64,000 bases of DNA from Hyphomicrobiales bacterium (GCA_027484655.1 JAIXSM010000004.1:1-64000), one strand, 5' to 3'; positions 42,597-52,260 are shown, counted from the stretch's first letter. Notes: generated by a model from the sequence alone, not told the origin. Made by a program: numbers and translations.

Positions 42597-43853
42597 GTGC
42601 TTGCCAGCAGAGTTTTCGGCGGGGCCGCGAGCGCCCTGCGCACGCCCCAGTACCGGCGCTACTGGACGGGGCACTTCCTCGCCAGCATCGGACGTTGGAT
42701 GTACCGCATGTCCATCGGCTGGCTCGCCTGGCAGTTGACGGGCTCCACGGTCTGGCTCGGCCTTGTGTCTTTCGTGGACCTGTTTCCATCCGCGATTCTC
42801 ACCATCTTCGCAGGCGCAGCGGCGGATCGCTTCGGGTCCATGCGCATCATCCGCCTCAGCCTCATCCTCACGGCGGTTCTCGCCGCGATTCTGGGAGCGC
42901 TGATCCTCAGCGATCACATCACCATTCACCTGCTGCTCGTCATCGCCTTCCTGAAGGGCTGCACGGAATCCTTCGGGCAGCCGGCGCGCCTGTCGATCAT
43001 CAATGCGCTCGTGTCCAAGCGGGACTTGTCATCAGCGATTGCGCTTGGCTCCACATCGTTCAACGCCTCCCGCATCATCGGGCCAGCCATCGCGGGCGGC
43101 ATCATCGCCTTGTGGGGCGTCGGCCCGGTCATGATCGCGTGCGCGCTCGCCTTCCTGTATTTTTACACGGTCGTTCTGCGCATCGAGATCGAGGAACGCG
43201 CGCGCCCGAAACGCAGCGCCAGCGGGCTCTTTGGCGATATATGGGCTGGCTTCCGGTATGTGCTCGGCCATCCCGGCATTCGCTTCGTCATGATCCTGCT
43301 CACAGCGACGAGCCTTCTGGTTCGCCCTGTGATCGATCTGTTGCCCAGCGTTGTTGACCGCGTCTTCCAGACTGGCCCAAGCGGCCTGTCGATCATGCTC
43401 GGAGCGATTGGCGCCGGCGCCGTGGTCGCAAGTCTGTGGCTCGCGCGACGCGGCCAAATCGCAGGACTGACAAAGCTCCTCGTGTTCTCGACGGTGGCCT
43501 GTGCGGGAGCGCTTGTGCTGTCGATGCAGTTCGCCAACATCTGGGTTGCGGCCGCCCTCTTCGGGGTGATGGGCGTGTTCCTTCTGTCGGGGAACGTGAG
43601 CGCGCAAACATTGATTCAGAACAGCGTGGAGCCTGAGCTGCGTTCGCGCGTCATGGGGCTCTACATTGTTTTCGGCCACGGCCTTCCGGCCGTCGGCGCG
43701 CTGGCGCAGGGCTGGGTGGCCACATACGTCGGCCTGCAGACAGCCATCGCCGGCGGCGCGCTATTAATGATTATTGTCGCGGTGTGGGCTTTCATGCGAA
43801 GCGCCGCAGTTACGCCGCAACTGGAAGACCAGCGGCAGACGGGCGCCGAGTAA
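42597..43853 (+). CDS. MFS transporter (EntS/MFS_3-like)
   Basis: A 418-residue inner-membrane protein with about twelve helices. LRTPQYRRYWTGHFLASIGRWMYRMSIGWLAWQLTGS is the entry typical of the EntS-like MFS_3 group; FAGAAADRFGSMRIIRL is motif A, and LKGCTESFGQPARLSIINALVSKRDLSSAIALGS another strongly conserved part. The start is GTG, ten bases after AGGAGG. It faces the opposite direction from the surrounding catabolic genes. Substrate unknown; export is likely. Confidence 0.87.
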   Translation: MLASRVFGGAASALRTPQYRRYWTGHFLASIGRWMYRMSIGWLAWQLTGSTVWLGLVSFVDLFPSAILTIFAGAAADRFGSMRIIRLSLILTAVLAAILGALILSDHITIHLLLVIAFLKGCTESFGQPARLSIINALVSKRDLSSAIALGSTSFNASRIIGPAIAGGIIALWGVGPVMIACALAFLYFYTVVLRIEIEERARPKRSASGLFGDIWAGFRYVLGHPGIRFVMILLTATSLLVRPVIDLLPSVVDRVFQTGPSGLSIMLGAIGAGAVVASLWLARRGQIAGLTKLLVFSTVACAGALVLSMQFANIWVAAALFGVMGVFLLSGNVSAQTLIQNSVEPELRSRVMGLYIVFGHGLPAVGALAQGWVATYVGLQTAIAGGALLMIIVAVWAFMRSAAVTPQLEDQRQTGAE

Positions 43854-43861
43854 GGCGCCCG
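43840..43861. terminator. Palindrome around the stop codon of the MFS gene
   Basis: CGGGCGCC-GAGTAA-GGCGCCCG: perfect eight-base-pair arms with the TAA stop in the loop. The convergent epimerase gene ends 14 bases further on. It may work as a bidirectional terminator although no strong T-tract follows. Confidence 0.5.
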
Positions 43862-43874
43862 CCGGTGTTTCGTT

Positions 43875-44831
43875 TCAGTCCTTGCCGAAGAAAGCGCGCG
43901 CCGCGCGCACTTCGTCCACGTAATCAGCGAAGCCTTCCGCTAATGTAAACCGCGGCGCCCAGCCAAGCTGCTCGCCTGCCCGCGCGATGTCCATGGCGTG
44001 CGCCTTCGATTTCGGCGGATCGCCCTTCTCGACTTCTATCGCCCCGACCCTGGCGGTGCTGCCCAATGCGTCGAGCACCTCCTGAAACGAGCTCACATAT
44101 CCATTTCCGATGTTGAAAATATAATCCTTCGGCATGGCGATGGTGGTGGCGATATCCACCGCGCGACCGATGTCACGCGAGTAGATGTATTCATTCGCCA
44201 TGGTTTCCGAAGACGGCACCGTGGCGCCCCTTCCGTCGATGGCAGCCTCTACAAGCGCCTGCATCTTCATGCCGCCGGATGAGCCGGCGAAGAAGTGGCC
44301 GAATCCGTAGACGTTCGCTGGCCTCAGGATCAAAAGCTCAAACTTGTATTCATCCGCGTAGGCCTCAAGCACGAGTTCCTTGGCGGCCTTGTAATTGCCA
44401 TAGCCGCGTCGCGCACCGCGCGGAAAATCCTCCGGCACGTTGGCGCTTGTCTTCCGGCGGTTATCGTAGACGCCCATGGTCGAGATATGGACCAGCCGGC
44501 CCACGCCCGAAAGTCGCACCGCCTCAGCCACATTGCGAGTGCCGCCGACATTGATGTCGAACGCATTGAAGAGCGACTGCTGCACGCGCCCGCCGATGAG
44601 GCCTGCGGTGTGAATGACAACGCGGGCGCTGCTGGCGCGGAAGGCATCCACCAGCGCCGGCAGGTCGCGCACATCCTTGCGCAGCAGCCTCCAGCCGCGA
44701 TCCCCGAGCTTGAAACGCAGATAGTCCGCGCGCGGCTCCGGATCGATGAAAACAACCTCCTCGCCGCGCGCTATCGCCTCCCGGGCATACGCCGTCGCGA
44801 CAAGTCCCGCGCCAGTGATAACAACCGCCAT
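43875..44831 (-). CDS. NAD(P)-dependent epimerase/dehydratase (extended SDR)
   Basis: A 318-residue Rossmann-fold enzyme. VVITGAGLVATAYAREAIARG is the nucleotide-binding strand (TGAGLVATA in place of TGxxGxxG), VVIHTAGLIGG and HISTMGVYDNRR lead to the catalytic serine/threonine, and YGNYKAAKELVLEAY contains the Y-x-x-x-K pair. LLILRPANVYGFG and NIGNGYVSSFQEVLDALG are standard for extended SDRs. It is the last gene of the Bug-cupin-cupin-epimerase unit, 14 bases after the previous stop. It probably oxidises, reduces or epimerises the operon's substrate. Confidence 0.87.
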   Translation of the reverse strand: MAVVITGAGLVATAYAREAIARGEEVVFIDPEPRADYLRFKLGDRGWRLLRKDVRDLPALVDAFRASSARVVIHTAGLIGGRVQQSLFNAFDINVGGTRNVAEAVRLSGVGRLVHISTMGVYDNRRKTSANVPEDFPRGARRGYGNYKAAKELVLEAYADEYKFELLILRPANVYGFGHFFAGSSGGMKMQALVEAAIDGRGATVPSSETMANEYIYSRDIGRAVDIATTIAMPKDYIFNIGNGYVSSFQEVLDALGSTARVGAIEVEKGDPPKSKAHAMDIARAGEQLGWAPRFTLAEGFADYVDEVRAARAFFGKD

Positions 44832-44844
44832 TCGTTTCCCCTGT

Positions 44845-45819
44845 TTATTTCGAGGGCGCAGCCTGCGCCGATTTCATCGCGTCGCTTTCATCGGCCCGAG
44901 CAATGGTCGCGGCGCCTGATGCGTACACCGTTTCATCGCCATACGCCGCCCGCCGGCTGCGGAACATCGGCGAGGCCATGGAACCCAGCTCAATCACGGC
45001 GAAGCGCGCTGGCCCGCCATGCGCGACGTGCTGATGAAAACGCATCCCCGTGAGCCCAATCACATCGCCTGTAGACCACGGGGTCCGGGACACGGGACCA
45101 TTAGGGTCATCAAAGGAGAGTGAGACGCCTTGTCCTGCCACACACAAGAGATGTGCGCCCTGCATCTGGCGACGGGCAAGCGTTGACTGCCCGTCCGCCA
45201 GCTCCATCACGCTGGCGCCAAGCGCAGAGTCAGCAAGGCGCAATTCGCCACGCGCGCCGTCGTCTCCGGATGAAGGCGACAGGCGCGTGAACGCCTCCAG
45301 CCATGGCTCGCCCGCCGCTTTCCTGTGCCGCTTTTCGAAAGTCGCTGGATTGTCGAACAGGAAGGACTCGTTGCGATAGAGGCCCAAAAGGTATCGAGTA
45401 TCGCTGAACACGGCGAGGCGCGCGCCCTCCGCCCCCGCCCGGTGTTCGTGGCGGGCGTTGACAGGCATGGAAAACATATGGCCAGCGCGCCACGTGATGC
45501 GACGCTCTACGCCATTCCAGAGCGCCACGTCGGTCTCGCCACTACCCGATACAACATAGACCAGCTCTTCATAAACATGTCGAAGCGGCGTTGCTGAAGC
45601 GTGCGCGGCAATGTCGAAGATGAACAGCGTGAGAAAGTCGCAGCGACCCTCGACATGCGCGATGGCGCCGTCCACCCCATAACGGGGCCAGGGTTGCGTC
45701 GGCACAGCGGTGAGCTGGACTGCAGGCGCAGTAACCACGGGCACTCCCTGCGTCGTCGCCCAGTTGTCGTAGGGATCAACCAGATACTTGTCGCGCAGGC
45801 TTGGATCGAGAGCGCTCAT
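44845..45819 (-). CDS. Bicupin protein with partly degenerate second domain
   Basis: A 324-residue protein with two cupin domains. The first has LRHVYEELVYVVSGSGET and FSMPVNARHEHRAG, with likely metal ligands. In the second, the place of the first histidine pair reads RRQMQGAHLLCVAGQG, so a pair is lost, while GMRFHQHVAHGGPARF keeps the later histidines. It resembles the preceding gene product and proteins often labelled 'ethanolamine ammonia-lyase activating', a label with little biochemical support. It overlaps the upstream cupin gene by four bases (ATGA), so they are translated together. Confidence 0.75.
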   Translation of the reverse strand: MSALDPSLRDKYLVDPYDNWATTQGVPVVTAPAVQLTAVPTQPWPRYGVDGAIAHVEGRCDFLTLFIFDIAAHASATPLRHVYEELVYVVSGSGETDVALWNGVERRITWRAGHMFSMPVNARHEHRAGAEGARLAVFSDTRYLLGLYRNESFLFDNPATFEKRHRKAAGEPWLEAFTRLSPSSGDDGARGELRLADSALGASVMELADGQSTLARRQMQGAHLLCVAGQGVSLSFDDPNGPVSRTPWSTGDVIGLTGMRFHQHVAHGGPARFAVIELGSMASPMFRSRRAAYGDETVYASGAATIARADESDAMKSAQAAPSK

Positions 45820-46919
45820 GAGGCCGCCTTTCCGGTGAAGCGGGACTCGTCGATAAACGCGCCCATGCTTGATTCGACGCCGTTTGTCGCGATTTCCTTC
45901 AGCCACATTTCATGGATCCGCGGATCCTGATCCTCGTACTCCACCTGGGCGCCGCCCTCCTTGACGTTCTTGTCGACGCCGACCTCCCAGATGTCCCGTT
46001 TCATCTTCAACAGCGGGTACCGCACAGTTCCGATCTGCAACGCGAGATACCGCGAGGGATGATCCGCGACGTTGAAATGCTGATGGAACATGGAGTCGGG
46101 CGGGCAGTAGACGCAGCCGTGCTCCCAATCCACGCGGGTGAAATCGGGATCATCCTCATGCCAAAGCAACGAGTAGCCCTTGCCCGTGACGGCGAACACG
46201 CACACGCCGTCGAAATGCCTGTGGCCCTTCTTGTAGGTGCCTACGGGCATCTCCGACGAATGCGCGCCAATGGTGTTTTCAGTCAGCATGAACCGCAGGT
46301 TTGAGCCGCCCGCGCCGCGCTGCGCCCATTGCTTGAGTTCAAACGCGGAGAGGTCCGCAACAAAGTTCGTCTCCCACTGGTGGCGCCCCGGCGCGATGGA
46401 GATAAACTCGCCCTCGCCGACAAAATAGTCGGCGCGGCCGATGCGCTCGGGAAAGCTTACCGCGCAATTGAAGATCAGATCTTCGTCGCGGAAACGGTTC
46501 ATGGTGAACACCATGTTGTTCACGGATGCGAACCGGGCGGGCTCGCGCCCCGAACCGTTGAAGTGCTGATGCGTGGCGTTAAGCGGAATGGAGAACAGGC
46601 TCTTGGGCCCCCACTCGAACGAATGCTTGCGCCCGTCCTCAAGGAGAACGGTCGTCGAGCCATGGCCCGAGATGACGTAAATAACCTCTTCGCAGATGTG
46701 CCTGAGCGGCGCGGACTTCCCGCCGGGTGGAAGCTCAAACGCGAAGATTGAAATGAAGTCATCGCGGCCCTTCAGGTGGCAGAAGGCGCCGTTCATGCCA
46801 TAGCGCGCCCAGGGCGCGACCGGAATCTTGCGGATATCGATCCCGAAATCCTCGATGATCGGGACGCTCTGCGCGCGCGCCCATTCGAGATATGCGTCCG
46901 GCAGGGCGCGCTCGCTCAT
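45816..46919 (-). CDS. Bicupin protein (labelled 'ethanolamine ammonia-lyase activating' type)
   Basis: A 367-residue bicupin. Domain one shows LRHICEEVIYVISGHGSTTVLLEDG and PLNATHQHFNGSG; domain two shows GTYKKGHRHFDGVCVFAVTGKGYSLLWHED and PPDSMFHQHFNVADHPSRYLAL, with both histidine pairs in place. It looks metal-competent, unlike its downstream relative. Gentisate-dioxygenase-like or isomerase activity is possible, but nothing fixes it. The second of two near ATGs is chosen because GGAAGG would touch the first. It follows Bug protein 4 by 20 bases. Confidence 0.77.
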   Translation of the reverse strand: MSERALPDAYLEWARAQSVPIIEDFGIDIRKIPVAPWARYGMNGAFCHLKGRDDFISIFAFELPPGGKSAPLRHICEEVIYVISGHGSTTVLLEDGRKHSFEWGPKSLFSIPLNATHQHFNGSGREPARFASVNNMVFTMNRFRDEDLIFNCAVSFPERIGRADYFVGEGEFISIAPGRHQWETNFVADLSAFELKQWAQRGAGGSNLRFMLTENTIGAHSSEMPVGTYKKGHRHFDGVCVFAVTGKGYSLLWHEDDPDFTRVDWEHGCVYCPPDSMFHQHFNVADHPSRYLALQIGTVRYPLLKMKRDIWEVGVDKNVKEGGAQVEYEDQDPRIHEMWLKEIATNGVESSMGAFIDESRFTGKAAS

Positions 46920-46939
46920 GTGTGTCATCCTTCCCCCGC

Positions 46940-47980
46940 TTAGCCGCCGCCCTGCAATTTGCGCAGTTCTTCCTTCAAGTCCGGCGGCGCTGCGGCAAGC
47001 TGCTCCAGCATCTGCATGGCTTCGTCCGCGCCCACAGGGCTCACGTCGAGACCGAGTTTCGCGGCTTCGGCGAGAAACTCCTTGTCCCTTGTGGTGGCGT
47101 TGAAAGCCGCGCGCAGCGCTGCCGCGCGTTCAGCCGGAACCCCGGGAGGCGCCGCGTAGGGGCGCGAGAGCATGTAGGGGATCTCCGCGAGTTCGATTAG
47201 CTGCTTCGCGCGGTCATCGCGCGCAAGCTCTCGGGCAGTAGGCGTATCCGGAAAGTCAGGATGGCGCGTCTGGCGCGCGAACTGAACCAGCGCTTTCACA
47301 GGCCCGCCCGGCTTCAGCCATTCGGGCTTGTTGGAGGATACGGCGGAAAGCCCCACGAAGCGCCCATCAAGTTCACCGCGTTCAATCGCGATAAACAGCG
47401 CGCCGCTGTCGGGATAACCTGCGATAAGCTTGATGTTCAGGCCAATGGTGTCGCGGATCAGAAAGGCGATATCGTTCCCGGTGGCGCCTTCCGCCGTGCC
47501 GCCCAGGATGATGGGATCACGATCCCTGCGCCGCGCGTCCTCGATGGTGTTGGTCTTCGCGTTACGACGCACGAAGAGCATGTAGGCGTCGTCCTGCGCG
47601 CTGGAGGGCGAACCCAGCCACGTGAACTTGCGCGGATCAAACTGCACGTTCGCGTTGCCGCCGAGCACGCCAAGAAGCGGCATGTTGCGGGCGAAGGTGC
47701 CGAACGTGGTCCCATCCTTTGGCGCGTTCACGTAGAGATGGTTTGTGGCCCGCAGACTGCCGGCGCCAGGCATGTTCTGGATGACGATGTTCGGCGCGCC
47801 GGGCAGATGCTTGCTGAAGTGGCGCGAAAGCACGCGCGCATACACGTCGTAGCCGCCTCCGGTGCCGTATCCAACGATGATCTGGACATTCTTGCCCTTG
47901 TAGAAATCGGCCACGGGGTCGGCGGCGGCCGCCGTACAGAAACCAGCAGCAACAAGCGCAGCAACGCAAAGGGCGCGCAT
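46940..47980 (-). CDS. Tripartite tricarboxylate transporter-type (Bug/TctC) binding protein 4
   Basis: A 346-residue periplasmic receptor. The signal peptide MRALCVAALVAAGFCTAAAA is clear. DPVADFYKGKNVQIIVGYGTGGGYDVYARVLSRHFSKHLPGAPNIVIQNMPGAG gives the mature start, with the same FYKGKN opening as Bug proteins 1 and 2. GGAGGAG precedes the ATG. It leads the four-gene Bug-cupin-cupin-epimerase unit, which suggests that its ligand is their substrate. It lies 105 bases downstream of another periplasmic binding protein gene. Confidence 0.88.
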   Translation of the reverse strand: MRALCVAALVAAGFCTAAAADPVADFYKGKNVQIIVGYGTGGGYDVYARVLSRHFSKHLPGAPNIVIQNMPGAGSLRATNHLYVNAPKDGTTFGTFARNMPLLGVLGGNANVQFDPRKFTWLGSPSSAQDDAYMLFVRRNAKTNTIEDARRRDRDPIILGGTAEGATGNDIAFLIRDTIGLNIKLIAGYPDSGALFIAIERGELDGRFVGLSAVSSNKPEWLKPGGPVKALVQFARQTRHPDFPDTPTARELARDDRAKQLIELAEIPYMLSRPYAAPPGVPAERAAALRAAFNATTRDKEFLAEAAKLGLDVSPVGADEAMQMLEQLAAAPPDLKEELRKLQGGG

Positions 47981-48085
47981 GGGTGTCTCCTCCAGAGAAT
48001 TGTCTGCGCGAAGCATCAAGGTCGCTGTCTCGCGCGTCAAGTGAGAGGCGGCCTGCGCGTTGGCCGGCACGCCGCCCCTGCGGAC

Positions 48086-49036
48086 TCAGCGCTGCTGCGC
48101 GTAAGTGACGTCCATGTACCTTGCGCCGTCTCCCGACGTGCCGCGCAGGCGCAGCACATTGGCGACGCCCTTGGCGTTCACCTCGGCGGTGCGGCTCAGG
48201 CCGCCCGGGCCGGTGAGGCGCGTGTACATCAGCTCAAGATCCGCTTCCGACAGACCCTTGCTCATCTTGCGCAGCACGGGAAGCACCGCCGCCTTGTCGG
48301 TGAAGACCACGTTGTGCGCGTTGCGCACGGCGCGCATGAAGGCCACGACGGTCTTCTCGTTCTCCTTCGCCCACGAGCGACGGGTCGCGTAGACGCTGCC
48401 CTGGTAATCGCCGATCTCAGCCGCCGCATCCGCGAGAATGTTGAACCCCTGCTTCTGCAACTGCATGTCCTGCGGCGAGGAGACGATGGCGATAGCCGCA
48501 ATTCCGCTGGTCAGCGCGTTGACGCGGGCGCCTGTGCCGCCCACCGAATTGATCGTGTAGTCCTTGTCGCGCACGATCCCCTTGGCCGCGAGAATCTCGT
48601 AGAGCACCGTAGCGTAGCCTGACTTGGGCGAGTCCACCGCGGCGACCTTGCCGCGCACGTCGTTCCACGTTTTCACCTCGGGGCGGGTGACGACGCTGTT
48701 GAGGCCCGAGTGAACGCCGCCGATGGCGATGAGGTCATAGTTTTCATAGCGGGCGCTGCCCTGCCCTTCGGTGTGGGCGACGATGTTGTCGAACGCCGTG
48801 GTGGCGAACTGGTATTTGCCCGCCATCAGGTCGCGCATCTGCTCGGCGGAGCCGGGCGTGATGTCCAGCTTGACGCGCAGGCCCTCCTTCTCGAACAGGC
48901 CGTTGTCGAGGGCGTACCAGACCGGCAGGTTGGTGGCCCCGCCGAAGCTGATCATGTTCACTTCGGTGAGGTTCTGCGCCTGGGCCGGCGCGGCCAGAGC
49001 CGCCGCAAAGGCGGCTGCTGCGAGCAAAGCTCTCAT
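48086..49036 (-). CDS. ABC transporter substrate-binding protein, NMT1/THI5-like (orphan)
   Basis: A 316-residue periplasmic protein of the NMT1/SsuA class, with a signal peptide MRALLAAAAFAAALAAPAQAQ. EVNMISFGGATNLPVWYALDNGLFEKEGLRVKL is the family's first strand and helix, and PGSAEQMRDLMAGKYQFATTAFDN the ligand-hinge part. Such proteins carry sulfonates, nitrate, pyrimidine precursors or aromatic acids. The ABC ATPase and permease normally next to it are absent here, so it may work with a transporter elsewhere. It is the first gene before the Bug protein 4 operon and may be co-transcribed. Confidence 0.82.
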   Translation of the reverse strand: MRALLAAAAFAAALAAPAQAQNLTEVNMISFGGATNLPVWYALDNGLFEKEGLRVKLDITPGSAEQMRDLMAGKYQFATTAFDNIVAHTEGQGSARYENYDLIAIGGVHSGLNSVVTRPEVKTWNDVRGKVAAVDSPKSGYATVLYEILAAKGIVRDKDYTINSVGGTGARVNALTSGIAAIAIVSSPQDMQLQKQGFNILADAAAEIGDYQGSVYATRRSWAKENEKTVVAFMRAVRNAHNVVFTDKAAVLPVLRKMSKGLSEADLELMYTRLTGPGGLSRTAEVNAKGVANVLRLRGTSGDGARYMDVTYAQQR

Positions 49037-49152
49037 GTTCGTTTCCTTCTCCCCTGGGATGAGGCGCCTCGGCGCCCCGCCGGCTCATGGGCCGGCGCAG
49101 GGAAGATAGCCCGGGAAGCAACCGTCTGAGAAGATGCCCTGCGCGTGGCCCG

Positions 49153-49902
49153 TCAACGGCGCCCGAACGTCTCGTCGAAGGAGTAGCCTGCCCCGCGGAC
49201 CGTGCGCAGCGGATCGGCCTCATCCCCCTGCACGAGCGCCTTGCGCAGGCGCCCCACGTGCACGTCCACCGTGCGTTCGTCGATCTCCGCCGTTGAGCCC
49301 CACACCTGGTCCAGAAGCTGCGCCCGGGAATGGACGCGCCCCGGCTTCTGCATGAGGCACTCAAGCAGGCGAAATTCCGTGGGGCCGAGATGAAGCTCGC
49401 GACCCGCACGGGTCACGCGGCGGGTTTCCCTGTCGAGTTCAATGTCGCCCTGGGACAGCCGGGTCGCGATGCGCTCCGGCGAGGCCCGGCGCAGCAGCGC
49501 CCGCACGCGGGCCATAAGCTCCGGCACAGAGAACGGCTTCACCACGTAGTCGTCGGCGCCGACGCCAAGCCCCCGCACCCGCTCCTGCTCCTCGCCCCGC
49601 GCAGTGAGCATGATGATGGGCAGCGTGCGGGTCGCCTCCCGGGCGCGCATGCGCCGGCAGATTTCAAGCCCCGAAACGCCGGGAAGCATCCAGTCCAGCA
49701 CGACCAGATCAAGCCCGCCCTCCGCGATGCGGACCTCCGCCTCGTCGCCGCGCGCCGCGTGCTCGACAGCGTAGCCCTCGGACTCAAGGTTGTACTTGAG
49801 GAGCAGCGCCAGGGGCGCCTCGTCCTCAACCACGAGAATACGGGGCGCCCGCAAATCTTCGCGCCCTTTGCGCGCGGGCGCAGCAAGAGTGGGTTGCGTC
49901 AT
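49153..49902 (-). CDS. phoB: Phosphate regulon response regulator PhoB
   Basis: OmpR-type response regulator of 249 residues. The receiver domain has the acidic pocket (LVVEDEAPLALL), the phosphorylation site LVVLDWMLPGVSGLEICRRMR, and the switch residues LTARGEEQERVRGLGVGADDYVVKPFSVPEL. The C-terminal winged helix is seen from GDIELDRETRRVTR to SRAQLLDQVWGSTAEIDERTVDVHVGRLRKAL. It activates the pho regulon through PHO boxes such as the one upstream of pstS. It is the last gene of the pst operon here. About 20 extra N-terminal residues precede the receiver. Confidence 0.95.
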   Translation of the reverse strand: MTQPTLAAPARKGREDLRAPRILVVEDEAPLALLLKYNLESEGYAVEHAARGDEAEVRIAEGGLDLVVLDWMLPGVSGLEICRRMRAREATRTLPIIMLTARGEEQERVRGLGVGADDYVVKPFSVPELMARVRALLRRASPERIATRLSQGDIELDRETRRVTRAGRELHLGPTEFRLLECLMQKPGRVHSRAQLLDQVWGSTAEIDERTVDVHVGRLRKALVQGDEADPLRTVRGAGYSFDETFGRR

Positions 49903-49916
49903 GACGAGCCCCGATG

Positions 49917-50594
49917 TCAGCCCTTGGGCCTGTTCACCGGGAGCGGAGCGCCCGACACCATAAAGTGCACGTTCTCGGCGATGTTGGTCGCATGGTCCCC
50001 CACGCGCTCAAGGTTCTTGCCGCAGAAGAGCAGATGCGCGCAGAACGAGATGTTGCGCGGATCCTCCATCATGAACGTGAGCAGGTCGCGGAAGACCGCA
50101 TCCTCCAGCGCGTCAAGCTCGGCGTCGCGCGACCACACCTGCTTCGCGCGCTCGGCATCGCGCTCGGCATAAGCATCAAGAACGTTCTTTAACTGCAAGG
50201 CCGCGACCTCCGCCATGTGCTTGAGGCCGACGATGGCGCGGGGCACGCGGGCGTCATCCGCCACCTTGATCGCGCGCTTGGCGATGTTCTTGGCGAGATC
50301 GCCAACGCGTTCGAGATCGCCCGCGATGTGGATGGAGGCGACGAGTTCGCGCAGGTCGACAGCCATCGGCTGCCGGCGCGCGATGGTGCGCACCGCCTGA
50401 TCCTCGATTTCGCGCTGCAGCCCGTCGAGGCGAGGGTCGCTGCCCAGCACTTTCTGCGCGAGCGCGACGTCGAGACTTGCGAGCGCGTCCATGGCGTCGC
50501 TCAGCATCTTCTCCGCGATGCCGCCCATCTCGGCGATCTTGGCGCCGATGAGATCGAGTTCGGCGTCGTAGGCCTTGACAATATGTTCGGTCAT
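49917..50594 (-). CDS. phoU: Phosphate signalling protein PhoU
   Basis: A 225-residue helical protein with two PhoU domains. Metal-binding E/D-x-x-x-D type motifs appear in DLAKNIAKRAIKVADDAR-like and NLERVGDHATNIAENVHFMVSG segments. With the PstSCAB transporter it keeps PhoR inactive when phosphate is plentiful. It starts 17 bases after pstB and ends 14 bases before phoB. Confidence 0.95.
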   Translation of the reverse strand: MTEHIVKAYDAELDLIGAKIAEMGGIAEKMLSDAMDALASLDVALAQKVLGSDPRLDGLQREIEDQAVRTIARRQPMAVDLRELVASIHIAGDLERVGDLAKNIAKRAIKVADDARVPRAIVGLKHMAEVAALQLKNVLDAYAERDAERAKQVWSRDAELDALEDAVFRDLLTFMMEDPRNISFCAHLLFCGKNLERVGDHATNIAENVHFMVSGAPLPVNRPKG

Positions 50595-50611
50595 TTAAGC
50601 TCTCCCGCGCC

Positions 50612-51418
50612 TCAGCCGAAGCGGCCGGTGATGTAATCCTGGGTGGCCTTTTGGGTCGGCGTCGTGAACATCTGGGATGTCTCGCCGAACTCCACCAGAT
50701 CGCCCAGGTACATGAACGCGGTGTTGTCAGACACGCGCGCCGCCTGCTGCATATTGTGGGTGACGATCGCGATCGTGTACTGCGCCTTCAGCTCGTCGAT
50801 GAGTTCCTCCACCTTCGCGGTGGAGATGGGATCCAGCGCCGAGCATGGCTCGTCGAACAGGATCACGTCGGGGCGGATCGCAACGGTGCGCGCAATGCAA
50901 AGGCGTTGCTGCTGGCCGCCAGAAAGGCTCAGGCCGCTGGCGTTGAGCTTGTCTTTGACTTCGTTCCACAACGCTGCGCCCTTGAGCGCCGCCTCGACGC
51001 GACCATCGATCTCGCTCTTGGAGAGCTTCTCGTAGAGTTTGATGCCAAACGCGATGTTGTCATAGATCGTCATGGGGAACGGCGTCGGCTTCTGGAACAC
51101 CATACCCACACGGGCGCGCAGAAGGTTCACGTCCACGCCCGGATCGAGGATGTTCGCGCCGTCCAGTAGAACCTCTCCCTCCGCGCGCTGGCCCGGATAG
51201 AGATCATACATCCGGTTGAGGATGCGCAGCAGCGTGGACTTGCCGCAGCCCGAGGGACCGATGAACGCGGTGACGCGGTTCTGCTCAAGGGACAGGTTGA
51301 TGTTCTTGAGCGCCCTGAAAGCGCCGTAGAAGAAATCGAGGTTGCGCACCTCGATCTTCACAGGCGCGCTTGCCGCTGGCGGCTGGAAGGCGTCGGCGGC
51401 GATGGTCATGGTCGTCAT
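50612..51418 (-). CDS. pstB: Phosphate ABC transporter ATP-binding protein
   Basis: A 268-residue ATPase of the phosphate importer. [19 protein letters not shown] is Walker [14 protein letters not shown] the signature, [26 protein letters not shown] Walker B with D-loop, and [15 protein letters not shown] the switch histidine. The N-terminal leader of about 20 residues precedes the [12 protein letters not shown] start. It overlaps pstA by four bases. Confidence 0.96.
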   Translation of the reverse strand: MTTMTIAADAFQPPAASAPVKIEVRNLDFFYGAFRALKNINLSLEQNRVTAFIGPSGCGKSTLLRILNRMYDLYPGQRAEGEVLLDGANILDPGVDVNLLRARVGMVFQKPTPFPMTIYDNIAFGIKLYEKLSKSEIDGRVEAALKGAALWNEVKDKLNASGLSLSGGQQQRLCIARTVAIRPDVILFDEPCSALDPISTAKVEELIDELKAQYTIAIVTHNMQQAARVSDNTAFMYLGDLVEFGETSQMFTTPTQKATQDYITGRFG

Positions 51419-52260
51419 TGCGTATTCCTTTCACGACCGAGGATACGGGCGACGACGTTGAGCGTCAGCACCGCCAGCGTGATGATGAGCGCACCGGTCC
51501 AGGCCAGCTGGCGCCAGTATTCGTACGGGCTCTGCACGAAGTTGTTGATGGTCACCGGCAGGTTCGCGACGGTGGTCGTCATGTCGATGTTCCAGAACTG
51601 GTTGTTGAGCGCGGTGAAGAGCAGCGGCGCCGTCTCGCCCGCCACACGGGCGGTGGCCAGCAGAACGCCGGTGATCAGACCCGCGCGGGCCGCCCGGTAC
51701 GCCACCCGCTTGATGACCAGCGAACGCGGCATGCCAAGAGCCGACGCAGCCTCACGCAACGGATTGGGGACAAGCAGAAGCATGTCCTCCGTGGTGCGGA
51801 CCACAACGGGAATGACGATCACAGCGAGGGCGAGCGCGCCAGCAAGCCCCGAAAATCCACCCATCGGCAGCACGACAGCCACATAGACGAACAAGCCAAT
51901 GATGATGGAGGGCGCGCTCAGCAGAATGTCGTTGATGAAGCGGATGACGGTCGTCAACCTCTCGTGGCGCCCGTACTCGGCGAGAAAGGTGCCTGCGAGC
52001 ATGCCGATGGGCGCGCCAATCGCGACCCCGAGGAAGGTCATGATGGCGGAGCCGGCGATAGCGTTCGCAAGACCGCCGGTTTTGGAGCCCGGCGGCGGCG
52101 TCATCTGGGTGAACACGGACAGGTTTAGCCCAGCGAGTCCGTTCCAGAACAGCGTGAACAAGATGAGCCCGAGCCATGTCAGGCCGAAGGCGGCGGCGGC
52201 GTAGCACAGCACGCGGATGATGACGTTGCGGCGCCGGCGCCTGGCATAGATGGAGTTCAT
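51415..52260 (-). CDS. pstA: Phosphate ABC transporter permease PstA
   Basis: A 281-residue inner-membrane permease with six predicted helices. The EAA loop that contacts PstB reads [73 protein letters not shown] is the highly conserved Pst core. One base separates it from the pstC stop codon. Confidence 0.95.
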   Translation of the reverse strand: MNSIYARRRRRNVIIRVLCYAAAAFGLTWLGLILFTLFWNGLAGLNLSVFTQMTPPPGSKTGGLANAIAGSAIMTFLGVAIGAPIGMLAGTFLAEYGRHERLTTVIRFINDILLSAPSIIIGLFVYVAVVLPMGGFSGLAGALALAVIVIPVVVRTTEDMLLLVPNPLREAASALGMPRSLVIKRVAYRAARAGLITGVLLATARVAGETAPLLFTALNNQFWNIDMTTTVANLPVTINNFVQSPYEYWRQLAWTGALIITLAVLTLNVVARILGRERNTQ

